From NCBI GenBank assembly GCA_014529385.2, contig CM043962.1:37789098-37853097 (forward strand): a stretch of 64,000 nt of DNA. The letters are read 5' to 3'. This DNA comes from Adiantum capillus-veneris (lineage: Eukaryota > Streptophyta > Polypodiopsida > Polypodiales > Pteridaceae). Below the pieces are notes generated by a model that saw only the letters and a list, made by a program, of their open reading frames with translations, was not told where the DNA came from and did no database searches. Below are positions 22,031 through 33,542 of this stretch, piece by piece. Every line of letters starts with the position of its first letter. Within the stretch, counting starts at the first letter, position 1. Made by a program: the position numbers and the translations under genes.

Positions 22031-23141
22031 GATTGCTGTCTCACATGAGTTGTCATCGTGGACTCAGAATTGTCAGACATGTCAACTACCATAAGGGAAG
22101 CTATGGCTCTATAGCATGTACAAGGGCAATGTGCATAAACCAATATTAAAGAGAAATGAACCAAGCTTCTTGTGCAGAGAAAACACTCTCAAAAAAGCTC
22201 ACCAACACTCGTAGTGCTCAAGCACATCAACACATAAAATCTCCCACAATAGTGTATGCACAATGTATGCTCTACAATCGTCACACTGATGCAAGTCTCA
22301 ACTACCAATAGTACATGGAGCCTATAACCAGTGATTTCATGTAAAGTTGTATGCAGTAGACTCACAATTGGAATACTCGTCGATCAAAAATAGTGCATTC
22401 TATAAGTCTACATGTAGCCACTACTAGCATACACAAATATCACCCATGTGAGAATGGATATAAGAACACCATCAGTGTCCAAAAACAACCATATGTACGT
22501 CGATGTGGAAGCAAAGTGAATCATAACAAGAGCAAATCACCGTCTCAATCCAGTGATAGAGTGCATGGAAATTGAGCCAAAATTATGGTGAGAAATCTAA
22601 GGAAAATTCGACAGAGACTCCCCTACAAAATGAGAAAGATCTCAATGCAAACTCTCAAACCATAAACTACATCCAAGATGCCAAAGTGAGAGAAGATCTT
22701 GATCACTATAAACTGACCAAAATCTATCAATAAAAGATATGGAAAAGTGGGAGTAAACCTCGACCACTACAATCTCCAAAAGAGGATTCAAAACCATAAA
22801 CTCTAACACTACTCAATGCCAATGAGTAGAAACACCAAAGTGGCTCCAAAATGTCACATACAATGACAATTTTCACTCAATCTACTTCAAGAGAGTGATC
22901 CCGTATAAACAAGCACCAAAATAGGTGCAAACCAAAAGATTGATAAGTGCAAAAACAATGCTCTCAAAAGAGCTCACTAGCACTCAAAAATGCTCACCAA
23001 AATGCATGTACAATGGACATCAACCATGCGCCATAACCATACGCAAATCCATCATCAAAGACCATGAATAAAATCACAAAATCATTGCCAAAGTATCCTC
23101 GAAAAACTTGTGAAAGAGGCTCCACCTATAGTGCCAATGCC
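22031..23141. other. No gene recognised
   Basis: About 1.1 kb rich in short stretches such as CACTCAAAA and AATGCTC, with no open frame beyond 60 codons and no recognisable motif. It ends at the target duplication of copia-B. Confidence 0.5.
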
Positions 23142-23146
23142 AAAAT
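23142..23146. repeat. Target-site duplication AAAAT (left side of copia-B)
   Basis: AAAAT directly before TGTTAGGAAATAGG; the same five bases follow the other LTR end at 35162-35166. Confidence 0.85.
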
Positions 23147-23219
23147 TGTTAGGAAATAGGACGTAGCTAGATAGATATTTGAGTAGCTTAGTTAATGGAG
23201 AGAGACAGATTTTCACACA
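23147..23219 (-). repeat. copia-B 3' LTR, distal piece
   Basis: Matches 34456-34528 of the 5' LTR with a few substitutions, then stops abruptly where gypsy-2 integrase sequence begins. Confidence 0.85.
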
Positions 23220-24585
23220 AAGGAACCATTCACCTTGCAGGATGGTTATCTTCTCCATGGCAATAGGCTATGTGTTACCCACTCCCTTCGTGAGAAAGTC
23301 ACGTATGAGTCCCATGCTCCTCCCTATGCGGGGCATAGAGGCATTCAACCTACTCTTCGAGGAGTAGAGACGTACTTTTATTAGCCTACCATGAAAGTGG
23401 ACATAAAAGAGTATGTTTCAAAATGTGTGGTATGTCAAAAGACCAAGTATGATAGAAAAAAACAACCTGGATTACTTCAGCCATTGCCAATCCCTAATTC
23501 TCCATGGGAGAGTATATCCATGGATTTTATCTTTGGATTACCCAAGTCTATCCATGGGAATACAGGAATATGGACAATAGTCGACAGGTTTAGCAAGCAA
23601 GCACACTTTATTCCTATCAAGAAGACTATTAAGGCACACCAAATGGCAACTCTCTTCATATCGGAGATTTTCAAACACCATGGATTGCCAACATCCATCA
23701 TGTCAGATAGAGATCCTAGAATGACCAGTAATTTTTGGAAAGGTCTCTTCAAAAATCTAGGTACAAGATTGAATTTCTCTTCAGCCTATCACCCACAAAC
23801 GGATTTCCAAAGTGAGATAGCCAATCTTACGATTCTCCATCTACTAAAGACCTATGTTACAGATGTAGTTCAACGCTCACAATGGGAAACGTACTTATCT
23901 CTTGTAGAGCAATACTATTCATACTTCTATGGGAAAAGCACCTTTTGAAATCATAGAGAGAATACCTAAAGTCCCTTGCTACTTAAAGTACATGGGAAGA
24001 TCTTCGCTGCCGATGAGTATAGCCATGACCTGCAAGCATCTTTTCAAAAGATTAAGGAGGCTATATCCATATCCCAACTAAGGCAAAAAGTTGTTGATGA
24101 CAAGCACAAAAGGGCCTTAACGTTCAAAGAAAATGATTGGGTCTTACTTAAGTTTCCTAAGGCTCGATTGAGGCAAACAACGGGAAAAAATCCTACGGGC
24201 CATCAAAAGTATTATGCTAAACTAGCAAACAAATACTATGGTCCTTTTCAAATTTTGAAGCCAATCAATGAGGTGGCTTATCAACTCAATTTTCTTAACC
24301 ATTGTCTCATACACAATGCTTTTCATGTGAGCCTACTTAAGCCCTACAAAGGAGAGCCTCCAAATGAACCAATTGTTGAAGACCCTCCTGAAATCGAAGA
24401 CCAAGAAGAGGTGCTACAACCTGAAGCTATCCTTCGGCATGAAGACAAGGTACTACGACATGGTAAGATTATCCGACGGTATCTTATTAAGTTCAATAAT
24501 TATCCTTTTGAAGATGCTAGATGAATGCAAGGAATCCAGTTTAAGGATAGTATGGACCTTGTCAACGCTTACAACGCTACATTAG
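23220..24585 (+). pseudogene. gypsy-2 integrase with C-terminal chromodomain, frameshifted
   Basis: Integrase that would insert element cDNA, with a chromodomain that in chromoviruses targets modified histones. The HHCC module begins near 23300 (PPYAGHRG; CVVCQKTK). The core shows SMDFIFGLPKS with the first catalytic Asp and SDRDPRM with the second. The segment where Glu is expected reads YHPQTDFQSE. A frame change near 23945 separates the core from the C-terminal part (KRALTFKENDWVLLKF, YYGPFQIL, HNAFHVSLLKPY). The chromodomain signature follows (LRHEDKVLRHG, RRYLIKFNNYPFEDA) and runs past a TGA at 24522-24524. The typical W after EDA is lost at that stop. Confidence 0.88.
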
Positions 24586-24971
24586 AGTAAGCAAATATAC
24601 ATGTTTCTTTCAAATGATCAATGTTTTTGTCTTATAAGACTAATTCTTTCTTTATTGTACACAAATTTAAGTAGTATGCATACTAAGAATCATGTTTGGG
24701 ATGACGACGTCTCTCAAACACCATGTAGAATTTGTCACTCTACTTGGGAGGATGAAATGGACTAAAGAGCAGACATGCTTGTAGCAGCTATGTCTCCCAA
24801 GCACCAAATGGATTAGTCATCCATCTTGGAATGATGTCATAGGGTAAAAAGGGATCCTCTACCTGTTAAGACAAATTGACTAATGACTATGGATTTCTCT
24901 CTTTTACATCATAGTCGAGGACGACTATGAAATCATAGTTGAGGACGACTATGATTTCAAGAGAGAGGTAA
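24586..24971 (+). other. gypsy-2 3' untranslated tail with a short direct repeat
   Basis: Non-coding. The phrase GAGGACGACTATG occurs twice about 30 bases apart (near 24915 and 24943), and a purine-rich GAGAGAGGTAA abuts the LTR start. Confidence 0.55.
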
Positions 24972-25214
24972 TGTCATCAAATCTAATATCTAACCAACCC
25001 AAATGATTTTCTTACATGAAACTGATCATTTAATGTGGGATAATAAATGGGAACAAGGGTTAGAATATAACATGTGCTTATGGATTTATATCAACACGGG
25101 GCCAATGGTAATGGGACCCAAATGAGAGATGGTCTGTCAAAGAGAAAGGTTAACTAATGGAGCTTAAAAGACCTTAGGGTTAGCTTCATTAAAGACCTCC
25201 AATGGTTAGCGTTA

Positions 25215-25390
25215 AAAGTCCTTTGACCTTAGGCAAGCTAGGGTTGATCTTGAGATGGGAACCCAACCTAAACTTGTCTTTGACCTTAGGCAAGCTAGGG
25301 ATGAGCTTGGGGTGGAAACCTGACCTAAGCTTGCCTTTGACCTTAGGCAAGCTAGGATTGAGCTTGATGTGGGAACTCAACCTAAGGTGC
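25215..25390 (+). repeat. 57-bp tandem repeat, about three copies
   Basis: Unit beginning CTTTGACCTTAGGCAAGCTA, at 57-bp spacing. Because 57 is a multiple of three, it creates repeated peptides in several frames that should not be read as a protein. Confidence 0.85.
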
Positions 25391-25729
25391 TTGTCATGCT
25401 TCCTAACAAGTACTTGAGGTACTTGTTAGGAAGCTGTTTGAGAAGCTTCCCATGCATGGGGGGTAAGGTGCTTGAGTTAAAAAGAGACCCTACAAAGTTA
25501 ATGAGGAAGGTGCTTCAGAAGCTTCCTATGCATGAAAGTCCCAAAGTTAGGGGAATCTTTGACGTAACCTTCCACTCACCCAAAGGGCACCCCTTTTGTC
25601 AAAGGGCACATGGGACACATGTCAAACTCTCCCTAAACTTAACCACATGGTGTGCTTGAATGCTATTGATTGGGCTAAAGAGGGGTCCAATGAGCTTCTA
25701 GTTCCATCCAAAAAATATTTAGATATTTT

Positions 25730-25731
<2 letters not shown>

Positions 25732-25778
<47 letters not shown>
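25732..25778 (+). repeat. (CT)n microsatellite
   Basis: About 46 bp of uninterrupted CT inside the presumed gypsy-2 LTR. Confidence 0.93.
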
Positions 25779-26639
25779 AGGGGTAAGGAGGACACTTGTC
25801 AAAAGACTACCCATGTACTTGACTTCATGCTGCATGTGATTGGCTAGGGGGAGAGGGGTCCAATGAGCTTGAAGCATGTGGAAAAGCCACAACTCGCCCC
25901 AAGCAAGCAAGGGGGGTGCTACGTGGATATACACCACACACACACTCATTTTGTGGATCATTCTCACTTGGTGAAAGTTGAGGAACTCCACATCCTTCTC
26001 CAAGCTTGTGATAAGTGAGAGCCTACACCAACACTCTTGGCTATGAAATGCAAATTCAACCAAGAGCCATGCTTCAATGCTTAAGCTTGCCATCTTCTCC
26101 ATCTTCATTAATATGCTATTATGTATGCTAGCAAGAAGAGTGATGATAAGTGAGGAATTATTTCTTTATCCTATGGAATGTTTCTTCTTCCTCTTCCCTA
26201 CCCTCATTCCCCGCTAGCTCTCTCCACCTTCGAAGGTGTTTGAGGCCTTGGGACTGAGGCTTGGAATAGTTAATGCTTTCTACAAATTTTATGTTATGCT
26301 TGTGATGCATGAAGCTTTCCATCTTCATTGCATCACCTAGGTCACAAGGAACACAAAGATTGTATTGTACCAAGTCTCTCTTGATGGGAGAAACTATAAT
26401 ACAAATGCCTATTGGAGGGGGGACCGGCTCCATATGAATCCGGTCCTCAACTATTGTCATGTTCTCTAAACTCTCTCTCTTGCAAAAGTTTTGTGCATGA
26501 CAAGCTAACTGAGTACCATGTTTATGTTGCTACCATCAATTAAGTTCACCCGCTATGCTCACAAAGTAATCTCACAAAAGTGCTTCACCTAATTTCCTAA
26601 TTCCACTACTCTCAAAGTTCATAGGCCATTTCCATTACA

Positions 26640-27139
26640 TCACACTATGAAATGTGTGTATAAATGCCTCCTTTTATAGGCCAAAAGGGCTGCCCTCTCT
26701 CATGAGAGACAGCCGTGTGTAGTCACCCTTGTGTAGACAAGTCCAAATCAAACCCTCCAATCCGCCCATGTGTGGCCGTCCTTGAGAAGACAAGTCCGCC
26801 TTTGAAATCGGCCACCGGCCATTGAATTCGGGCACTTGCCATTGACTACCGGTCACCGGCCATTGACTTCCACCGGCCAACTGGCCAAATGACTACCGGC
26901 CAACCGGCCAAACGAACGGCCGTTTTTCGACCACTTTCTGGCCGTCATCCGGCCATAATATTTTGGCGAAAAGGAATATTCCAGCGAGTGAAATTGCTCG
27001 AGACTGGCCATGAAAATTTTGGTTTTTGGCGAGTGATTTTTCTTCACGCACTATGGCTTCTCTTCATGACGGGGGCCTTACAAATGTGTGCTTTTCATAC
27101 AGAAAATTACAAGGGGTAAATCAGGCTCCATACTTAACA
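26640..27139 (-). repeat. copia-B 3' LTR, proximal piece
   Basis: Matches 34741-35161 of the 5' LTR and 61983-62412 of copia-D, from TCACACTATGAAATG to the LTR end ...CTTAACA. Adjacent internal sequence ATCTCCCACTTGGAG is the complement of the polypurine tract. Confidence 0.88.
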
Positions 27140-27199
27140 ATCTCCCACTTGGAGATTGATCTCCACACCAAACCTGTGACTGCTTTCCATCCTGGCTTC

Positions 27200-27872
27200 T
27201 TATCCTTGAATGCCGATTGAAGATGAGCAAAAGCTCAACTTTTCCTTGTTGACCATCTTTGTAAACATGTGTGCAAGATTTTCACTTGTATGCACCTTTC
27301 CTAGCTTTAGTTGTCCCTCTTCCAAAACAGTGCGTGTGAAGTGATATCTCACCTCAATGTGCTTTGTCCTTGAATGAAAGGCTAAATTCTTCGCAAGATG
27401 GATAGTGCTTTGGCTATCACTGTACAAGACACAATTGTCTTGTTTGATAGCTCTTCTTTTAGGTCTTTGATGTCTTGCATGTTAGCAGTTTCAATCAGCA
27501 TGTCATCAACATACAACATTAGGATGATGAACTTTTCATCTCCCAAATTCTTCATGTAGACGCAATGATCTGAGTTGCACCTTTTGAATCCATGATCAAG
27601 CATCCATCCCCTTTTACTTCATACCCCTTTGGTTGAAGCATGTAAATTTCCTCCTCTAAGTCACCGTGAGGGAATACCGTATTTACATCCATTTGCTCAA
27701 GATCTAGACCATGAGCAGCCACAAGGCTTAAGACAAGCCTAATTGAGTTCATTTTTACAACAGGAGAAAATGTTTCATTGAAGACAATACCTTTCTTTTG
27801 AGAAAACCCTTTTACCACAAGCCTAGACTTGTGCCTTTTCTTCCCACCTTCTTCTTCATTCACCTTATACAC
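27200..27872 (-). pseudogene. copia-B reverse transcriptase and RNase H remnant with internal deletions
   Basis: The minus-strand RT start is recognisable (RLVVKGFSQKKGI, DVNTVFPHGDLEEEIYM), followed by a frame break near 27600 where the usual LYGLKQ region is missing. The catalytic YVDDML is present near 27510. The frame then jumps directly from the palm region to the end of RNase H (YSDSQSTIHLAKN, HIEVRYHF, ADMFTK-like). Most of the RT thumb and RNase H is therefore deleted. The upstream edge at 27872 is the hAT-1 insertion point. Confidence 0.85.
27865..27872. repeat. hAT-1 target-site duplication, left (TTATACAC)
   Basis: Eight bases before the left terminal repeat. The right copy at 31896-31903 is ATATACAC, one mismatch. 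Eight-bp duplications are diagnostic of hAT elements. Confidence 0.75.
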
Positions 27873-27883
27873 CTGCGTTGCAT

Positions 27884-28374
27884 TTATTTGACCAAATAAT
27901 GCAATTTATATCGAATAACTCGTCATTATTCACGTATTATCGTAAAATACGTGATATTTTTGAGTAATTTAAAAAATATCGATCGATAAACTATCGATCG
28001 GTAGAGTATCAATCGATACGCTAGATTTATATAGAAAAATGCGCGTCGTTGTTTGATACATCTTCGATCGATTTCGATTTTGGAGCTTTCTAGTTGTCAC
28101 ATAGCTCACACTCTCTACCTCATACTCTCAAGACGCATTGTATCCTCTCTATGTTTATGGAAATGAATTTGTTCTAGAGTTGCTAATTGATGACTTCGTT
28201 GAGAGTCAAGCAATGTCTTTTTATTTGATTGCCAACCAATGTCCTCAATACTTATATTTATGTGAATTCTCTTCAATACTTTACTTTGTTGCTACTAAAT
28301 TAAAAAAGTGAGATATATAGCTCAATAGGGAGCTACAATGAGAAAAAGTGAGATACATTATCATGAAAATATGT
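27884..28374. other. hAT-1 subterminal region, transposase 3' side
   Basis: AT-rich, with clustered ATCGAT words (27975-28070). No gene. Confidence 0.6.
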
Positions 28375-30531
28375 TTACATTTTGCCATCTATCACAGGCA
28401 CCAGGTCATCAACCTCTTCATTGTCTGAACATTCCGTGGCCACTTCCCACTCCATCTTATCGTCGCTACATCTCTGTTCTGCCACAATTTCATGAGTTTG
28501 AAGCACTCCAAAGTGTACTTTGGTCATACGTGTGGCTATCTTTGTGGGTGCATGAAGGAGAGGCATGTTACAAAAGACGTACACAAGTTCTGCGGCACAA
28601 GCAGGACTTAAGGGATTTCTGCGCTTTGAGTACACAAAGTCATAAGAATACCAATTACGCTCACAACTACCAATGGATGCCGCGATCGAAAGCACCGTGG
28701 TCGCCACGTGTTGTAACTCAACTACGTCTCCTCCATATTCTTTCCACCATACTGGGCCTGAAATATTTTTAATGCTATTAAGAACCCAAGGATGTCCAAA
28801 AGTTCCTTCCCTATTGGCATAATCCACCCTCTGTTGGAATGCATCCATGCCATTGTCGCCTGGCAACAACTGCGAGCAGACGTTTCTAAAGTCTCTCATC
28901 ACCTCTTTGTTGGAGGCTTGTCTGTTCATCTAGAACTTTGGATCCAAGACAAATGCATCACCATGCAATGGTGTGTGCATTTGTGCCCATCGTTTTTCCA
29001 CAAGATGCACGATTTGTGATCTCTCTCTTGCACTGTAGTGGTTGTATTCTTTGGTTTGACGTAATGCCTCAGACATGATCCAATAAACCCTTAGTAGTTC
29101 CACATAGGGATTACTAACCAATGACAAACTTATCTGTGTTGACAACCCTTAGTAGTTCCACATAGGGCTTACTAACCCAAACAAGTTTGTCAATGTTCCG
29201 CCAAAAGAGAGGAGATTGCACCAAGGACACACATTTTTGAGCTCCTTCGCGATGGCTTGGATACTTGCTGGGCCAAGCCTCCCAACGGCGATCTGCAATA
29301 GTTTCTGTGAGACGCTCGCACTTCGATGAGATTATTCAAAAACATAGTATGATGTAGCGAACCGTGTGGCACAGAAGTTTTGAAGTGCTTTTTTTGGAAA
29401 CTTGGAGCAAAATAAAGCATATGTAAACTGATGTTCCCGTATAAACTTGACTATGTGATTGGCGTCAATAAGAACCTGTTTTATGAATGATAATCTGTCC
29501 ATATTCTTTAGAAGTAAATTCAAGGTGTGAGCTACACATCCAATCCATGTAATTTTTGAGTACTTTTCCATAATGGCTAAACCCGCTCCTTTGTAGTTTG
29601 AAGCATTATCTGTAACAATAGCTGTCACATTCTTCGGTCCACCCAGTCGAGCAATAGCTCGCTCATATACCTTTGTCAAGTAGAGAGATGTCTTCTCTTT
29701 CTCAATGGCCTCCAAAAAAATTGCACCTTTGGGACAAATTACTATGGCATTAATCAATGGTTTTTTCTGATAGCTGGTCCATCCGTCGAGGGCTATGGTA
29801 CAGCCAAACGCTAGAACAAAGTCAAGCACTATTTTCCTGAGAATCTCTTCTGTATTGCTCTTGACTTTGTCAACATACTTTGTTCGCATTTTATTATAAT
29901 CAGGATAGATGAATCCTTTTTTTGCAGTTGACATTAGGGCATCTTTGAAAGTAGGATTTCTTATAACATTAAATGGGATTGCACAAGCCATGAAGGCGTG
30001 TGTCCACTTTAGATGCAATTCGAGCATGTACAGTTGAGTGAATGCTTCCTGTAGAGTCCCAAGCGTACCGGCTCTGCTGGATGTCCATGGACTAGTATCT
30101 ATCCCTCCCATGGCACCATTTGGAAAAGTGTAAGGACTTTGAGGTGTTCGGGTTGTTCCCATTGAAGGTCCTTGGTTAGCTCGCATGCCTTCTTGATCCA
30201 CACTCACTTCTTCTATGTTGACACATGACGCACCTGCCATGCCCTTCTGTCTCTTAGGTAGAAGACCTGCCTGTTTGCATTTCTTTACATACCCTACAAA
30301 ATGGACCCATATGCCATTAGGTGGTGCTCCACATTCTTTCACATTGGGACTAGTGCCGAATAAATGTTCTTTGACGCGAGTTGCATTGTTGTGCCACTTA
30401 TGCCCACAATGTTTGCATTCCAAAAACGAAATTGTTTGGCCTCTCTCTTTTTCCTCCACATACGACCACTCTTTTCCTCGCACCATGCTTTCTAACTTCA
30501 ACAAAATATATCCTACAATCAATAGATACAC
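28375..30531 (-). pseudogene. hAT-1 transposase (BED finger, DUF659, dimerisation domain), disrupted
   Basis: The first 399 codons from 30531 carry a BED-type zinc finger (CKHCGHKW then RVKEHL and a Cys) and a DUF659/RNase H-like region with ALDGWTS, VTDNASNYK and CVAHTLNLL, which includes the expected catalytic Asp positions. The frame is lost at about 29330 and regained at 29145, so a pair of shifts or a small rearrangement lies between; a roughly 50-bp direct duplication sits at about 29105-29170. A TAG at 28932-28930 then precedes the C-terminal hAT dimerisation domain (VWWKEYGG, SIGSCERNW, LVYVFCNM). Introns are not needed to read it. Intact hAT transposases are about 600-800 aa, and the sum here fits. 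Confidence 0.9.
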
Positions 30532-31884
30532 TATGATTATAATTTTTCACCATAATAGCACAACGAGAAAGATAAAAGGTTATAGATATGATTTGCTAAA
30601 TTAAAATGATGAATGAATAGTGTTAAGATAATATTTTAGGGAAGATCACCAATGGATATATCATTCTTGGCTACTAGGTGGTAAAGAGCGTTTGCTCAAG
30701 ACAACCTAAATGAGCGATCTCACATTCCACTATCTATGTCTCTTGGAGGTAGGAGCTACTTCTCAAACACAACCAATTGACCCTAAAATAATTGAGGTCT
30801 CTAATAGAGCATGAGCTCGATAACATCCATGTGACTCCCAAGTACTATGCATGACTAATATTCACTAGGAGGTAAGAGCTTTTGCTCGATCACAACCTAG
30901 TGAATTCTATAGGTAATCCACCATATTCACCTAGAGGTAAAAGCATAAGCTCGATAACAACCAAGTGAATCCTACTTCATACCTTAAACCTCACTTGGAA
31001 GAAAGAGAATCATATCATAACAACCAAGAGGCACTAAGTGGACCTATTCTATGCAACCAAGTGAATCCTACTTCATACCTTAAACCTCACTTGGAAGTAA
31101 GAGAATCATCTCATAACAACCAAGAGGCACTAAGTGAACCTATTCTATGTTTATATGGAGGTAAGAACATTTGTTCATGACAACCAAAAGACCCTACATG
31201 TATGTGTATATGTTCCAAAATGTATGAACTAACACTATTATTTGTGCACATATTATAGCTATGATAGATTTTAACCAACAAATATCACTTTTAGTATCTA
31301 TTCTAAAACAAATAGAGCTAAGAGTATAGCTTCTAATGTTTAGAATTATACATTCGCATTATAGCTAGAAAAGTAGCATCTAATGCATACAAGTATTTAT
31401 TTATCTATTCTTAAACAAGTAGAGTTAAAGTATAGTCTCTATTCCTTAGAGTAATTTATTTAATCTTATCAATAGAGTTAAAGAATAACTTCTATTGTTA
31501 AGAATTATAAGTGATTCAAATCTATATCATTATTTTATTTTTAATTTATAAACATTAAAAATAATATTTTCTTAAAAAATCAAAGATTTTTTAAGCTGAC
31601 AACTCAGCCTTTCTATGCCGGAGGTAACCTGATACTTTGGTGAAGGGAATTGTAGCTAAAACACACAAATTTGAGCTTTATATACTACTACTATATCGAT
31701 CAAAAATATATAAATCGATTTATTATTGATTAAATATCAATCAATAGTTTATCGATTGATATGTAAGCAATAAAACATTTTTTTGAAAAAAGTTGACGTG
31801 GCAGCAAATAATATCCACGAAGAAATATTTAGATCGTATTAATCGACCATTATCCACGAATAAAACGAACGTCGAATAACGATC
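30532..31884. other. hAT-1 subterminal region, transposase 5' side
   Basis: Presumed promoter side of the transposase. It contains repeated phrases such as AGGTAAGAGC...GCTCGAT and the 96-bp tandem repeat, then AT-rich sequence with ATCGAT words near 31690-31765. No gene. Confidence 0.6.
30961..31148 (+). repeat. 96-bp tandem repeat, two copies
   Basis: Unit beginning CCAAGTGAATCCTACTTCAT at 30961 and again at 31057, with few differences. Confidence 0.85.
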
Positions 31885-31895
31885 ATGCAACCCAG

Positions 31896-31903
31896 ATATA
31901 CAC
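31896..31903. repeat. hAT-1 target-site duplication, right (ATATACAC)
   Basis: Pairs with 27865-27872, differing at the first base. Confidence 0.75.
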
Positions 31904-33159
31904 CCATTTTTTCTGAAGTGCCCACTTACCTTTAAGCAACTCAACCAGCTCCCATGTTTGGTTGTGATGTAATGATTCCATCTCCATTCGCATGCTCTTT
32001 ATCCATTCTTCTTTGGATTTGTGTTGCATAGCTTCCTCATATGATTCTGGCTCTCCAGAGTATCTGAGATCAAGAGATGGTTGAAGGAAGGAATAAACCT
32101 TTCTGGAGGTCTACTTGCTCTTGTAGATCTTCGGGAAATAGGTTAAGGTTCCTCATTTGGTTGACGTTGTTGTACGTTGGCACCGTTTGTACTCCTTGAG
32201 TCTTCATCGTCCTCAAGCTCCATGTACTCATCACCTATTTCTTTTGTTTGTTTTCTTTTCAAGTAATCTTTGTACATATTTTGTTCATTAAAAATTACAT
32301 CCCTAATTCTAAATATTTTACCATCTTCAGGATTCCATAGGCGATACCCAAAGCCACCTTCTCCATAGCCAATGAAGAAACACTTTTTGGACTTTGTATC
32401 TAGCTTTGATCTTAGGCTTCTATCTATGTGCATGAAAGCCTCACACCCAAACACTTTGAGAAATGAATAATTCATCGGTTTACATGTCCATGTGTCCTCT
32501 GGAACTCCCCCATCCAATTCCATTGAGGGTGAGCGGTTTATCAAATACACAGACGTACTTATATACTGCTTCAGTCCAAAGCTCAAGCGGTAAGGCTGCA
32601 TGTAGCCGCATGCTTCGTACTTGCTCCATGATTGTCCTATTCATCCTTTCCAAAATCTCATTTTGTTGAGGTGTCCTTGGGGTTGTCTTTTGCCTCCGAA
32701 TTCCATTGCTAGCACAAAAGCTTTCAAAAGCTTGGCTGCAATATTCACCTCCATTGTCCGATCTGAGGCATTTAACCTTAGTACCTGTTTCATTCTCCAC
32801 AAAGGCTTTCCACATTTGAAATATGAAAAACACATCGGATTTATTCTTCATTATATAAACCCATGTTTTCCTAGTCGCATCGTCTATGAATGTAACATAG
32901 TACAATGAGCCACCAAGTGATGGTGTACTTGCAGGACCCCAAACATCAGAAGGAACCAACTCAAGATTTTTTTTGTTTCTTTAATTTATTGATTTTTGAA
33001 ATTTTACCCTCTTTTGTTTACCATAAACATAGTCTTCACAGAACTCTGAGTCCAGTTCTTTCAAACCTGGTAGAAGCTTCTTTGTTTGAAGGATTTGCAT
33101 TCCTTTAGCACTCATATGCCCAAGCCGATAGTGCTACACCGCACTGTCGACTTCTGTAG
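31904..33159 (-). pseudogene. copia-B integrase and start of RT, frameshifted
   Basis: Minus-strand copia integrase core: SDVWGP with the first catalytic Asp, RSDNGGEY with the second, and ERMNRT with the Glu, the last in a PQQNEILERMN context where G-V-A is usual. A frame change near 32500-32600 leads to the C-terminal part with GCEAFMHI, FIGYGEGG and the region after integrase. Sequence up to 31904 reads toward RT and is cut by hAT-1. The zinc module near 33000-33150 is degraded. Confidence 0.85.
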
Positions 33160-33537
33160 CTATTGCACAAGTTGAAGATTGTGTGTTGACAGTACACAAG
33201 TAAAGTTTACCGACCTTTTCTCCCTTGGCAACCACCAAAGATCCCTTTGAGATCTTCCACCGTTTGTTTCCGAATCAATGTTGTGACCTTCATTATCCAA
33301 TTGTCCTGTAGAGATCAATTTTTTGCAAAGAGAAGGAACATGCCTAACATTTTTAAGCTTCCATTCATTTTCATTAGTAGTTTTGACACAAACTATACCT
33401 TTGCCGATAATTTCACAAGCTTCATCATCTCCCAAGTATACATACTCAAAATTACCTTTGGTGTAATCTTGGAAATATTGCTTGTGTGGTGTCGCATGAA
33501 ATGAAGTCCCAAAATCTACTATCCAAGAATTAAACAC
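33160..33537 (-). pseudogene. copia-B protease fragment
   Basis: Open frame of 125 codons containing SWIVDFGTSFHATP, the position of the copia protease active site, followed by the RHVPSLCKKLISTGQL segment typical of the protease/integrase junction. The catalytic triplet is D-F-G in place of D-S/T-G, so the enzyme would be expected to be impaired. Confidence 0.8.
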
Positions 33538-33542
33538 ATTGC

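Larger units (their letters stand above)
23220..26639 (+). mobile_element. Truncated chromodomain Ty3/gypsy element gypsy-2
   Basis: Plus-strand remnant holding integrase with chromodomain, a short tail, a polypurine-like stretch (24961-24970) and a probable complete 3' LTR. Gag, protease, RT and the 5' LTR are absent. It sits inside the copia-B 3' LTR and replaces 211 bp of it (equivalent to 34530-34740). Confidence 0.8.
24972..26639 (+). repeat. Probable gypsy-2 3' LTR (1668 bp)
   Basis: Starts TGTCATCAAATC just after the purine tract and ends ATTACA exactly where copia-B LTR sequence resumes (TCACACTATG). There is no partner LTR in the window to confirm its limits. It contains a 57-bp tandem repeat and a CT tract. 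Confidence 0.6.
27873..31895 (-). mobile_element. hAT DNA transposon hAT-1 (4023 bp) inserted in copia-B
   Basis: Inverted ends CTGCGTTGCAT (27873-27883) and, on the other strand, CTGGGTTGCAT (31895-31885), flanked by a near-perfect 8-bp duplication. The transposase is on the minus strand. AT-rich subterminal zones contain repeated ATCGAT and TCGAATAAC words, likely transposase-binding sites. The copia reading frame resumes across the insertion when one copy of the duplication is kept. Confidence 0.85.

Noticed and set aside
25189-25417. ORFs with repeated LTLGKLG-like peptides
   Set aside because: Produced by the 57-bp tandem repeat, whose length is a multiple of three, on both strands.
30965-31180. 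71-codon ORF with two similar halves
   Set aside because: It is created by the 96-bp tandem repeat in the hAT-1 subterminal region.
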